21,298 nucleotides of DNA from JAWPMV01 sp038527215 (GTDB lineage Bacteria > Bacteroidota > Bacteroidia > J057): NCBI GenBank assembly GCA_038527215.1, contig JBCBGC010000145.1, positions 1-21,298 on the forward strand, written 5' to 3'. Of this stretch, positions 14,691 through 21,298 are shown in pieces. The notes below the pieces were generated by a model that did not search any database, was not told the DNA's origin, and saw only the letters and a list, made by a program, of their open reading frames with translations. Numbering within the stretch: the stretch's first letter is position 1; the number at the start of each line of letters is the position of its first letter. The position numbers were made by a program, and so were the translations under genes.

Positions 14691-15470
14691 TTATAATTGG
14701 TCTTCTGCTTCCAGGAGGCGCTTCGGCTCCGTGATCTTCAGCAAACGGGACAGCCTGAGTTGTTCCATCAGGTCTTCATCAATCCCACTCAATCCGTAAT
14801 ACAGCAACATCATCTGCTCCCGGGAAGAAAGGTTCGAGCGCAATACCCCCAGGAAAAAATCCTGCTCCACTTCCTCCTCCAGGATATAGGCCAGGATAAA
14901 AGCCAGATTTTTCATATAGACCTCCAGGCGCGGATAGTCTTTTTCAAAAAATTGGTAGGCATACGCCTGTCGGTCTGGTTGCTCTCCTTTTTCCTTTTGC
15001 TTTCGATATCGCCAGACAAACATTTCATCATATAAAAAGGCCACTGCCTCTCTGCCTACCCGATCGTCAATGTGATCTTCTCCCCCCAGTTTGACTTCAA
15101 TGGTTTCCAGGTTGTTGTAATGCAGTCTCAACAGCTCAAAAAAGTTGGCCTTTCTATATTGCAATTCATTATTGACGGGCTTCCGCATCTCCTGGCTATC
15201 AACCACGTCTTTTACCTCCAGGGCATTGATCAAGGCCAGTAAGCTATCGCGGAGGTTATTGTTGCCAATCTCAACCTGCGCATAATCCAAGAGCCTTTGG
15301 CTAGCCATGCGGTTGAGGTCATTGAACTGACTTTGCAAATAAATCAACTGGTTAAACTGGTCCGATTCTTCGAGGATGACCTGTTCCAGGGCTTGAATAC
15401 CATAGTTGAGTCCCATGGCCAACCGCTTTTTCAGGGTCTTTTTTATGTCGGGAAGAGATACGATCTCCAT
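14691..15470 (-). CDS. EAD11-like / putAbiC-like protein, candidate phage-defence effector
   Basis: 259 residues from ATG 15470; the frame is open to ATG 15578, but that start would overlap the cupin gene by 71 bases and adds an unrelated stretch. Residues about 5-84 resemble effector-associated domain 11: QLIYLQSQFNDLNRMASQRL, then NNNLRDSLLALINAL, the usual ending of that helical domain. Residues about 108-250 resemble the putAbiC (putative phage abortive infection) domain: FFELLRLHYNNLETIEV, GREAVAFLYDEMF (139-151), YQFFEKDYPRLEVYMKNLAF (172-191), and FLGVLRSNLSSREQMMLLYYGL (206-227). There is no membrane segment, unlike many putAbiC proteins. Known: EADs tether effectors to partner sensor proteins in conflict systems. 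Inference: a defence component whose partner may lie elsewhere. The neighbours give no defence context. Confidence 0.72.
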   Translation of the reverse strand: MEIVSLPDIKKTLKKRLAMGLNYGIQALEQVILEESDQFNQLIYLQSQFNDLNRMASQRLLDYAQVEIGNNNLRDSLLALINALEVKDVVDSQEMRKPVNNELQYRKANFFELLRLHYNNLETIEVKLGGEDHIDDRVGREAVAFLYDEMFVWRYRKQKEKGEQPDRQAYAYQFFEKDYPRLEVYMKNLAFILAYILEEEVEQDFFLGVLRSNLSSREQMMLLYYGLSGIDEDLMEQLRLSRLLKITEPKRLLEAEDQL

Positions 15471-15507
15471 AGCAAATGGTGGGGTTGAAAGGCAAAAAAG
15501 GAGGAGA

Positions 15508-15957
15508 TTAAGCAGATTTCTCGGGGCGTTCGTAAGGAATGATATTGTCCCACTCGTTGGCTGCAGCCCGGGCGACAAAAGCTACTACCGGTTCCGTTTC
15601 ACTGAGGTTGAATACCTCATGGGGAACCCCAGGCTTGATGTAAATGAAATCCCCTGCCTGGTTGTCCAGGACTTGATGCAGTCCTTCTCCAAACTCATGG
15701 CGTACCTTCCCTTCAATGATGTAGAGCATCAGATCGAAGCCGTCATGGATATGGGCATAAGCTACCCCGCCGGGAGGAATGGTAGCTATGTTGATGGACA
15801 ATTGCGTAGAACCTACGTTTTTGGCCGACATGCCCTGTTTATAGTGGATACCATTCCAGGAACGCTGTTTTCCACCCCCACGGATGGTAAGCAGACCACC
15901 GTGATCTTCTACCACGGAGGATTCGATGTGATCATCAGGATTTTTTAATTCCTTCAT
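15508..15957 (-). CDS. Cupin domain protein
   Basis: 149 residues with one cupin beta-barrel, about 50-130. The first motif is PPGGVAYAHIHDGFDLMLYIIEG, giving H69 and H71 with D75 where the usual glutamate is expected, and the second is AGDFIYIKPGVPHEVFNLS with H113. A metal site is therefore likely. No signal peptide. Such small cupins include sugar-nucleotide isomerase-like and dioxygenase-like enzymes and simple binding proteins; the substrate cannot be told. It begins 87 bases after the arrestin-like gene stop, and 37 bases separate it from the EAD11-like gene, so co-transcription is possible. Confidence 0.88.
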   Translation of the reverse strand: MKELKNPDDHIESSVVEDHGGLLTIRGGGKQRSWNGIHYKQGMSAKNVGSTQLSINIATIPPGGVAYAHIHDGFDLMLYIIEGKVRHEFGEGLHQVLDNQAGDFIYIKPGVPHEVFNLSETEPVVAFVARAAANEWDNIIPYERPEKSA

Positions 15958-16044
15958 TGCTTAGCTGGTTAGGATTGCGGACAAAAGGTGGCAGCCGCCT
16001 CCCTAAAGCTAAGAAATATCAGCATGATGAACGGACTAATGGGC

Positions 16045-16524
16045 TTATTTTGCTACTTCAAACTCCACCCAACCGGAATCCGGATCATTTCCGGACATAT
16101 CCAATCCCGCAAATACGCTCCAGATATGCCAGGCGTGTTGTCCCTGATAGGTCCCGGCTATCTGAAAGGGAATGTCAATGGTGGTCTCCCATTGATAAGA
16201 TTCGTTAGCAGATAAGGTCTGAGCCTGGGCCAGGACGATTTCCGTTTGGTAGGTCTGGGTGCTATCCCGAATATCCGTACGCTGACGCGTCGTTTCTCCT
16301 TCCTGACGCGGCAGGGAATAATTCCGGATCTCCACTTTTTCCATGGCGCGCACCTTGAGGTACACCTTGCGAACCTCCACATCCTGCTCTCCGACCTGAC
16401 AGTGTACCGTCAGGGGGATCGGTTGGGTTCCATCCTGGATGTGTCCGTCAAAATGAATGCTGAGCTGGGCCTGGTTGCCGCGCAGAAAAGAGCCGACTTT
16501 TTTGATTTTGTCAAAGAGTCCCAT
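16045..16524 (-). CDS. Arrestin/Spo0M-like beta-sandwich protein
   Basis: 159 residues, no signal peptide. It starts MGLFDKIKKVGSFLRG and continues with alternating beta strands (QLSIHFDGHIQDGTQPIPLTV, VEVRKVYLKVRAMEKVEI), ending with HAWHIWSVFAGLDMSGNDPDSGWVEFEV. The strand pattern and the late tryptophan/GNDPD segment resemble Spo0M/arrestin-like proteins, but this is a fold-level reading with moderate support. Arrestin-like folds usually bind protein partners. It lies in the same minus-strand run as the cupin and the jellyroll lipoprotein, with gaps of 87 and 57 bases. Confidence 0.7.
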   Translation of the reverse strand: MGLFDKIKKVGSFLRGNQAQLSIHFDGHIQDGTQPIPLTVHCQVGEQDVEVRKVYLKVRAMEKVEIRNYSLPRQEGETTRQRTDIRDSTQTYQTEIVLAQAQTLSANESYQWETTIDIPFQIAGTYQGQHAWHIWSVFAGLDMSGNDPDSGWVEFEVAK

Positions 16525-16581
16525 ATAGGTTTAGATTGGAGAGATTTACCCTTAGTACCCAGCAGACTCCAAAAGGTAACC

Positions 16582-17370
16582 TCACTCCACTTTCAAGCTG
16601 ATATCATCTATGTACAGGACTACTGCACCCATATCCGTATTGGCGGTAATGCCTACTTGCAGGCTTTGCATCATGCCCTTGGTGCCCTGAATGTACACCC
16701 ATTCATCTTTGGGGAGGGTTTGGACGCCCTCCACGTCAAAGAGCAACACCTCATTCTGCCACAATTTCATGCTGCCTTTTTTCTTTTGGGAAAGGAAAAC
16801 CCGGAAGCGTACCTCCACCCATTCATTTCTGGGAAAAGGGATTCGGATGACCTCGGGCTGACGCAAGCTGGGTTCCAGCATTTTGTTTCGCTCTATCCAA
16901 AGCGCCTGGTGTTCATCCAGAGCCAGGCGGATGCCTGGCCCTGCTCCAACAGGAACCGATTCTTCCAGGTCCAGCAGGAACAAAAAATCCGCCGGTTCCT
17001 CTCCTACCAGGTAATACCAGGCAACAATTTCGACCGTTTCGCCAGCGAATAAGGCCAGGTCGTTGTTAGCCAGATCATTCTTGGACACGTCGAAATTGGC
17101 GGCAGGTGATCCTCCAGCTAAGGCTTTCAGTTCAAGACACTTTTGACCCGTATGCGCAAAGGAGTCGATCAGGCGCAGGCTATTCTGTTCTGGTTTTTGT
17201 TGAAAAAAAGACCATTGAGGAGAGGTCTCCTCTAACAGTTCATCAAGGCTTGATAGACGTTCAAAATCTTCCTTGATTTCATCCTGCCCATCACCCAGCC
17301 ATTTTTCGGGTTGACAAGCCATGAGGCATAGGCAGACCATGACCAGCCAACCGTAGGTGCTATTTTTCAT
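16582..17370 (-). CDS. Lipoprotein with jellyroll-like (lectin/polysaccharide-lyase-like) domain
   Basis: 262 residues. The signal peptide ends in a good lipobox (CLMAC, C19), so it is a lipoprotein. From about 60 the sequence is beta-rich: QKCLELKALAGGSPAANFDV, GETVEIVAWYYL, then EWVEVRFRVFLSQKKKGSMKLWQNEVLLFDVEGV and VYIQGTKG. The phrase W-V-E-V-R-F followed by K-L-W-Q-N-E resembles jellyroll folds of LamG/heparin-lyase type, in which a carbohydrate could bind; no catalytic residues can be named. Its ATG overlaps the end of the upstream barrel gene by 11 bases, a sign of co-translation. Function unknown; a carbohydrate-binding envelope role is inference. Confidence 0.75.
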   Translation of the reverse strand: MKNSTYGWLVMVCLCLMACQPEKWLGDGQDEIKEDFERLSSLDELLEETSPQWSFFQQKPEQNSLRLIDSFAHTGQKCLELKALAGGSPAANFDVSKNDLANNDLALFAGETVEIVAWYYLVGEEPADFLFLLDLEESVPVGAGPGIRLALDEHQALWIERNKMLEPSLRQPEVIRIPFPRNEWVEVRFRVFLSQKKKGSMKLWQNEVLLFDVEGVQTLPKDEWVYIQGTKGMMQSLQVGITANTDMGAVVLYIDDISLKVE

Positions 17371-17863
17371 AGGGCCTTTTTTTGATCATCAAACCTACGC
17401 CCAGGCTGCCCCAATGTTGAAACTGCCGGCTGAGCAAATAAGAGTAATAAGGGGTATAAGCCAGGCTGACATACCATTTACCCGAAGGCTTTTGATAGCG
17501 GTATCCCAGCTCAGCGGTCCCACGGAAGGCGAAGGCAGGTGCCGTTGAAAAGGTAACGATCTGGCCCATCCCAAGCTGAATATGATGGTTTCCCGCGTGA
17601 AAGATGCCCTTAGCCATGAGCGGCACCACCATGAGATACCGACGGCTGACTCCGCTTTGTACAAATCCGCTCAAGCCCACTTGGGCGATGCTTTGCCAGG
17701 ATCGATGCGCACCCAATATCCGGTGTAGGGTCAAGGCCCCAATGCCCCCCGGCCCGCCCAACTCAATGCCAGCATAGGTGCCTGGTGGGAGCGCCTGCCC
17801 AGGGACAGGATGACCCAAACTGATCAGGAAAAAAGATAGGACTGCAACCCGAAATAATCTCAT
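17360..17863 (-). CDS. Putative outer-membrane beta-barrel protein
   Basis: 167 residues. A signal peptide (MRLFRVAVLSFFLISLG..., ending near PGQA at about 24) is followed by short alternating amphipathic strands rich in Gly, Tyr and aromatic residues: TYAGIELGGPGG, WQSIAQVGLSGF, RGTAELGYRYQ, KWYVSLAYTPYY, HWGSLGVGLMIKKR. This is the pattern of a small 8-strand outer-membrane barrel. No named family is recognised. It is followed without a gap by the jellyroll lipoprotein (11-base overlap), suggesting the two act together at the outer membrane. It lies 47 bases after the small Cys/His protein. Confidence 0.75.
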   Translation of the reverse strand: MRLFRVAVLSFFLISLGHPVPGQALPPGTYAGIELGGPGGIGALTLHRILGAHRSWQSIAQVGLSGFVQSGVSRRYLMVVPLMAKGIFHAGNHHIQLGMGQIVTFSTAPAFAFRGTAELGYRYQKPSGKWYVSLAYTPYYSYLLSRQFQHWGSLGVGLMIKKRPYEK

Positions 17864-17910
17864 GCTGGAAAGTAGTGCCTCCTGATCCTACATTCAAGGC
17901 AAAAGCTCAT

Positions 17911-18189
17911 TCACTTCTTGAAAGGATTGATGGCTTGCCAAAAGCCGCCTCCGGCTTTTTTGATGAGAGGCCTGGCTTCTTGCCAACTCAGATGCCTATG
18001 GGCCCGGGCAGCCTCAATGTGTTCACTGCAAAACCAATGCTTCCCCTTGGGATGCCCCACAAAGCCCGGTTGCTTAAAGCGCTCATTGTACTGGGCCTCT
18101 TCTTCGGTGAGTTTGAAGCTCACCAGCCCACCGGAAGCGGTATCCCGGCGAAAGTCTTTTCTACAAATGCTACAAATTGGCGGCTTCAT
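17911..18189 (-). CDS. Small Cys/His putative zinc-binding protein
   Basis: 92 residues, family not recognised. CxxC at C6-C9 (ICSICRK) pairs with C54xxH57 (HWFCSEHIEA), which together could form a CCCH zinc site; the spacing of about 45 residues holds GLVSFKLTEEE and GFVGHPKGK. The rest is basic (K/R-rich, ending NPFKK). Its start overlaps the 3' end of the alpha/beta hydrolase gene by 20 bases, and its frame is distinct from the surrounding reading frames. It could be a nucleic-acid or protein binder; no function is assigned. Confidence 0.72.
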   Translation of the reverse strand: MKPPICSICRKDFRRDTASGGLVSFKLTEEEAQYNERFKQPGFVGHPKGKHWFCSEHIEAARAHRHLSWQEARPLIKKAGGGFWQAINPFKK

Positions 18190-19240
18190 CCATCAGCGTT
18201 TTGGCCTGACTTTTTTCAAAGTGTAAGGTAAGCGCACGAACGATTTCCTCCAGAAAAGCCGGAGGAATATCATGTCCCATGCCCTCCAGCCAAAGGGTTT
18301 GGGCATGGGGAATCATTTCAGCGGTTTTTAATCCATGGGAAAAGTCAATCAAGGGATCGCTTTTTCCATGGATCACCAAAACCGGTAGAGCAAGTTGTGC
18401 AAGGCCCTCATAACGAGAGCCTGATTTCAGGGTAGCGGCCACCTGTTGTTGGGAGGCCTGATCATTATACCCTCTGCGCTTGCGTAAGTTGTAGAGGACC
18501 GAGCGGGCAATATCCCGCGTATCGAGCTCATAAGCTTGTTCTCCCATTAGTAACTGACGGGCCGCAATTTGTAACTTGATGGTATTACTTTCGGAGGAAA
18601 AAAGGCCATATTTCAGGGAAACGCCCAGCAGATCAGCCAATATGGAGGGGTTGATGGGGGGCATTTCCGGATCGGCCATATGGGCCGAAGACATGACGGA
18701 AGTAAGGCTGTGTAGCTTTTCAGGAGCTTGAATGGCCATGGCCTGAGCAATCATCCCCCCTAAAGAAACGCCCATCACATGGGCTTTTGCTATCCCCTCA
18801 GCTTCAAGGATCGCCAACCCATCAGCTGCCATGTCTTCCAGGCTGTAAGCCGTTTCCTCGGTCCAGTCTTCTACCCAGTCGGACATACCGGTTCCGCGGT
18901 TGTCGTAGCGAATGAGGCGAAATCCTTGCTCCCGCAAGGCATTTAAAAAGTAATCCGGCCAGGCCAGGGCATCATTAGAAATGCCCATCACCAGCAAAAC
19001 CGTTCCTTTGGGTGGGGCAGGCGGATCCAGGACTTCATACCAGACCTTCGTACCCTGGTGATCCAGGGTGGCTGTTCTACCTTCCAGTTGCATCAAGGGC
19101 TCCTGCAATACCGTCTTAATTACCGCCGTCGTCCCAGTGGGTAAGGGGGCAACTTGAAGGTATAAATAAGCGGCCATACCAGCGGCTAACACAAGCAGGA
19201 ACAGCAACAGGCGTTTGGCCCATTTCCAAAGTTTTTTCAT
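18170..19240 (-). CDS. Alpha/beta hydrolase with N-terminal membrane anchor
   Basis: 356 residues. It has a positive N-terminus and a hydrophobic helix (LLLFLLVLAAGMAAYLYL, 11-28). The hydrolase fold from about 60 shows the oxyanion-region VLLVMGISNDALAW, RYDNRGTGMSD, nucleophile S159 in GVSLGG (157-162), acid D295 in HGKSDPLIDF and catalytic H323 in GMGHDIPP. The triad is complete, so an active serine hydrolase (esterase or lipase-type) is expected; the substrate is unknown. With the anchor, the catalytic domain probably faces the periplasm. It lies 36 bases after the lipoprotein at 19277 and overlaps the small Cys/His gene by 20 bases at its end. Confidence 0.92.
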   Translation of the reverse strand: MKKLWKWAKRLLLFLLVLAAGMAAYLYLQVAPLPTGTTAVIKTVLQEPLMQLEGRTATLDHQGTKVWYEVLDPPAPPKGTVLLVMGISNDALAWPDYFLNALREQGFRLIRYDNRGTGMSDWVEDWTEETAYSLEDMAADGLAILEAEGIAKAHVMGVSLGGMIAQAMAIQAPEKLHSLTSVMSSAHMADPEMPPINPSILADLLGVSLKYGLFSSESNTIKLQIAARQLLMGEQAYELDTRDIARSVLYNLRKRRGYNDQASQQQVAATLKSGSRYEGLAQLALPVLVIHGKSDPLIDFSHGLKTAEMIPHAQTLWLEGMGHDIPPAFLEEIVRALTLHFEKSQAKTLMDEAANL

Positions 19241-19276
19241 AAGAGGGTCTACGGGAAAAAGGTCCGGGAAGCTAAC

Positions 19277-20164
19277 TTATTCTTCCTTTTTACTAACCGA
19301 AATCTCCAGGTAATGGTTTTCGTGGAGCCTTACGCCTTCCGCTCCAGGCTTACCTGCCCGTACGTACTGGGCAAAAGGCAAGCTAAATACGCTGTCCACC
19401 TGGCGGAAATCGGTAAAATGCGCATGCAGCTTGGCCAAATCAAAGGCGTCCCGCACCGTAAAATAGAGGTACTCCATCTGATAGGTTTCAGGGTGCAGGT
19501 AGAGAAGAAACTGATCGTATTCTCCATTGGCTTCGAAGCTACCCCAGGTGGCATAGACCCGTTCATAGGTGATCTCCCCCACCCTTCCCGGTCCGGCATA
19601 GGCGATGAAAGGGGCTTCACCAATGCGGAAAGGGAACTGGAACCAGTAATTCTTGTAGAGAATTTTGTTCTGAAAGGCTTCGTTTTCCTCTGCTTTCCTG
19701 CTTCCATCTTCGCTCAGGCGATACATGACCTCTCCCTCCAGTTCCCAGGCTTGCCCTTTGGTGGGGCCATTGAGCAGGGTCAGCTTTCCATCCCCACGTC
19801 CAGGCAAGCTTTCCAGGCGAAACTGCTGGGGTACGGTATCCCAATGAGACATCATTTTTCGGCCATACCATTCTGCTTCCTGGACAAAAGAAACACTTCC
19901 TAACGCCTGCCATGCTTCCAGGCCGCCACTTGCAGCTTCCATAAGCTGGATCAGTTCTCTCCCTTTCACCTGCTCAGCTTCTGTAAACTCCCGTTGCAGA
20001 CCTTCTTCCCGAATATCTGCTACGGGTAATCTTCCTTCTCCACAAGACCATAATGCGGCAAGGAGCAAAAAAACGATGTGGGGTTGAAAAGGTTTGGTCA
20101 AAATGATAGCTACAGATTTAAAGGATTTTTGAAACGCCGGCTGAAATAGGAAGACTAGCCGCAA
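19277..20164 (-). CDS. Lipoprotein of unknown function
   Basis: 295 residues from ATG 20164. The lipobox is in VFLLLAALWSC (C41), which is far from this start and unusual for a signal peptide; a TTG at 20101 would give a 20-residue signal (LTKPFQPHIVFLLLAALWSC) and start 17 bases after the previous stop, so the true start may be there. The mature part has short beta and helical segments (GRELIQLMEAASGGLEAWQALGSV, KLTLLNGPTKGQAWELEGEV, FAQYVRAGKPGAEG) and could be a LolA-like or similar beta-rich fold, but I do not assign a family. It is part of the same minus-strand run as the hydrolase. Confidence 0.68.
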   Translation of the reverse strand: MRLVFLFQPAFQKSFKSVAIILTKPFQPHIVFLLLAALWSCGEGRLPVADIREEGLQREFTEAEQVKGRELIQLMEAASGGLEAWQALGSVSFVQEAEWYGRKMMSHWDTVPQQFRLESLPGRGDGKLTLLNGPTKGQAWELEGEVMYRLSEDGSRKAEENEAFQNKILYKNYWFQFPFRIGEAPFIAYAGPGRVGEITYERVYATWGSFEANGEYDQFLLYLHPETYQMEYLYFTVRDAFDLAKLHAHFTDFRQVDSVFSLPFAQYVRAGKPGAEGVRLHENHYLEISVSKKEE

Positions 20165-20354
20165 TCATGATCAAGCCTGCGCCAATATACTCTCCCTCCA
20201 TGGCAGCGATAACCGCTATCAAAAAAGCGATGATAACAAACAGAAAAGCCAACAAAATAATTCCTCCCATGAATCGGATCCCTCGGTTCGAAGGAGAAGT
20301 TTTGGCGGGCTTTGCAGTTGGATCGGGAATGGGGGAGATATTGGGATCACGCAT
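20118..20354 (-). CDS. Small membrane protein, two TM helices
   Basis: 78 residues. A Pro-rich polar N-terminus (MRDPNISPIPDPTAKPAKTS) is followed by two hydrophobic segments, about 28-50 (FMGGIILLAFLFVIIAFLIAV) and 56-74 (YIGAGLIMIAASLPISAG). No family recognised. Overlaps the ATG-started lipoprotein frame by 47 bases, or is separate from it if the lipoprotein starts at TTG 20101. The 169 bases upstream (20355-20523) hold only the hpf terminator and no clear promoter. Confidence 0.55.
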   Translation of the reverse strand: MRDPNISPIPDPTAKPAKTSPSNRGIRFMGGIILLAFLFVIIAFLIAVIAAMEGEYIGAGLIMIAASLPISAGVSKIL

Positions 20355-20464
20355 GGCTTGTGGGAAAAAGTAATGTATGAAATGAAGGCGCGCTCATCTT
20401 AAACATACCCAAAAGATACCAAAAGCGAAATATTCCCCTTTTTCCTTTTATCCGAGTTCTCCCC

Positions 20465-20498
20465 AAAAGAAACAGGAGCGGGAATGCCGCTCCTGTTT
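20465..20498 (-). terminator. Rho-independent terminator after hpf
   Basis: A 12-bp perfect stem (20470-20481 AAACAGGAGCGG with 20487-20498 CCGCTCCTGTTT) around a 5-base loop. On the minus strand the stem is followed by CTTTT (20469-20465), a short T run. It lies 25 bases after the hpf stop codon (20524). Confidence 0.75.
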
Positions 20499-20523
20499 GG
20501 TCTTAAAAAATCATTCATGGGGG

Positions 20524-20826
20524 TTAAGCCCGGGCACGTTTTCGTCCCTTATAGCGCTTCAGCCTGGTTTTCATTTTGTCCAAAACCATATCCGTTGCCG
20601 CTTCAAAAGACTTGGCCTGTACCCGCGCGACCAATACGTCCCCTGGAACGCTTACCTGCATTTCCACCAGTTTGTTGGCCCCGGAGACCTCTGGTTCTAG
20701 TTTTAGCTTCACCGTACCTTCCTGGATACGGTCAAAAAACTGATCCAACTTTGTCGACTTCTTCTGGATGTAGTGCTTGAGTTTGTCGGTCGCAGTAAAG
20801 TGGATGGATTGAATGGTAAGTTTCAT
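20524..20826 (-). CDS. hpf: Ribosome hibernation promoting factor (HPF/RaiA family, short form)
   Basis: 100 residues, the length of the short HPF form without the C-terminal dimerisation domain. The sequence starts MKLTIQSIHFTATDKLKHYI and follows the family beta-alpha-beta-beta-beta-alpha plan, with QVSVPGDVLVARVQAKSFEAATDMVLDKM and a basic end (LKRYKGRKRARA). Known: HPF binds the 30S subunit of resting ribosomes and limits their activity during starvation. It starts with an ATGA overlap (20823-20826) with the end of the recombinase gene, so translation is coupled to it; this order is a common Bacteroidota arrangement. A terminator hairpin follows. Confidence 0.95.
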   Translation of the reverse strand: MKLTIQSIHFTATDKLKHYIQKKSTKLDQFFDRIQEGTVKLKLEPEVSGANKLVEMQVSVPGDVLVARVQAKSFEAATDMVLDKMKTRLKRYKGRKRARA

Positions 20827-21298
20827 AATGAATCATTTTTATGTTTCTCGGCTCGCGGGTGAGCCTGCTTATGTACAGATTTCAATTTTTTGATGCTGTT
20901 GTGGGTGTATACCTGGGTGGAAGCCAGGCTATTATGCCCCAACAACTCCTTGATCGCATTCAGGTCGGCTCCATGGTCCAACATATGCGTGGCATAGGTG
21001 TGGCGGAGAATGTGTGGGCTTTGCTGGGCCACACTGCTCACCTGAGAGATATATTTTTTGACCAGCCGGTAAACCAGTTTGGGATACATGGGTTGCCCGT
21101 TTTTTCTAAGAAAAAAGTGGGCTTCCTGTTGCCAACCAGCCGCTTCCACCGCTTGCTGATAGGCCAAAACTGCTTCGTATACTGGTTTGCCAAAAGGTAC
21201 GATGCGTTCCTTATTGCCTTTTCCTTTTACCCGAATCTGCCTGCGTAGGGCTGAAGTAATCAGCCTAAAGAAAGCAGAAGTAGACTTATATGGCAGGC
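20823..21298 (-). CDS. Tyrosine recombinase (XerC/D-type), 5' end beyond window
   Basis: The frame is open to base 21298 and gives 157 residues of the catalytic domain. Clear parts: QIRVKGKGNKERIVPFGKPV (the beta strand-lysine region), HILRHTYATHM (the H-x-x-R box), LLGHNSLASTQVYTH (the LGH motif and nucleophile Tyr). The Arg-I motif (G-[LM]-R-x-S-E-L), expected about 16 residues upstream of RRQIRV, is not recognisable in the visible sequence (LPYKSTSAFFRLITSALRRQ), which could mean divergence or a frameshift near the edge. The stop overlaps the hpf start (ATGA). Known: XerC/XerD enzymes resolve chromosome dimers, and the xerC-hpf order points to the chromosomal enzyme rather than a phage integrase. 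Confidence 0.85.
   Translation of the reverse strand, partial: LPYKSTSAFFRLITSALRRQIRVKGKGNKERIVPFGKPVYEAVLAYQQAVEAAGWQQEAHFFLRKNGQPMYPKLVYRLVKKYISQVSSVAQQSPHILRHTYATHMLDHGADLNAIKELLGHNSLASTQVYTHNSIKKLKSVHKQAHPRAEKHKNDSL

Noticed and set aside
15471..15578. 36-residue extension of the EAD11-like protein
   Set aside because: It lies largely over the end of the cupin gene and shows no relation to the domain that follows.
16246..17052. 268-residue plus-strand frame opposite the arrestin-like and jellyroll genes
   Set aside because: It crosses two well-supported minus-strand genes and their gap, and has no start context or recognisable motif.
1..21298. CRISPR array, insertion sequence, rRNA or attachment sites
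   Set aside because: No spaced repeats, transposase, rRNA-like sequence or flanking duplications were seen by eye; the recombinase looks like the chromosomal XerC/D type.

Overview
This window comes from a member of the Bacteroidota, most likely a Lewinella/Saprospiraceae-type organism. The evidence is the gene content (a xerC-type recombinase overlapping hpf, Cys-type lipoproteins, a bestrophin, efflux genes with a TolC partner) and several matches to the Bacteroidota promoter box TAnnTTTG. Almost everything lies on the minus strand; the only convincing plus-strand gene is an M42 peptidase at 12943-14034. There is no gene-free stretch over 300 bases.

Read in the direction of minus-strand transcription (right to left): (a) 20524-21298 holds a tyrosine recombinase (start off the right edge) that overlaps hpf by ATGA and ends in a terminator hairpin. 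(b) 14039-20354 is a run of mostly uncharacterised envelope and housekeeping genes: a small membrane protein, a lipoprotein, an alpha/beta hydrolase, a small Cys/His zinc-type protein, a putative outer-membrane barrel, a jellyroll-like lipoprotein, an arrestin/Spo0M-like protein, a cupin, an EAD11-putAbiC-like protein and a TPR-like protein with a C-terminal membrane segment. (c) 12943-14034 (+) is the M42 aminopeptidase. (d) 11371-12761 is a redox cluster of rhodanese, thioredoxin and rhodanese. (e) 4314-11227 is an RND efflux operon (adaptor, pump, glycosyltransferase, TolC), with the glycosyltransferase as an unexpected member. (f) A tRNA-Leu(UAA) with its own promoter and terminator separates this from (g), 1-3981: bestrophin channel, cNMP-binding histidine kinase and a response regulator fused to a thioredoxin-reductase-like flavoprotein (3' end off the left edge).

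The two most interesting points are as follows. First, the gene at 14691-15470 reads as an effector-associated domain (EAD11-like) joined to a putAbiC-like abortive-infection domain, which makes it a candidate phage-defence gene that a routine annotation would call hypothetical. Second, the operon at 1-3981 appears to be a complete signalling chain whose output is an enzyme rather than a transcription factor. The flavoprotein has lost both redox cysteines of thioredoxin reductase (Ala and Ser in their place), and its Trx-fold linker domain also lacks a CxxC, so it is unlikely to be a true thioredoxin reductase. All family assignments are from reading the sequence; no database search was possible.
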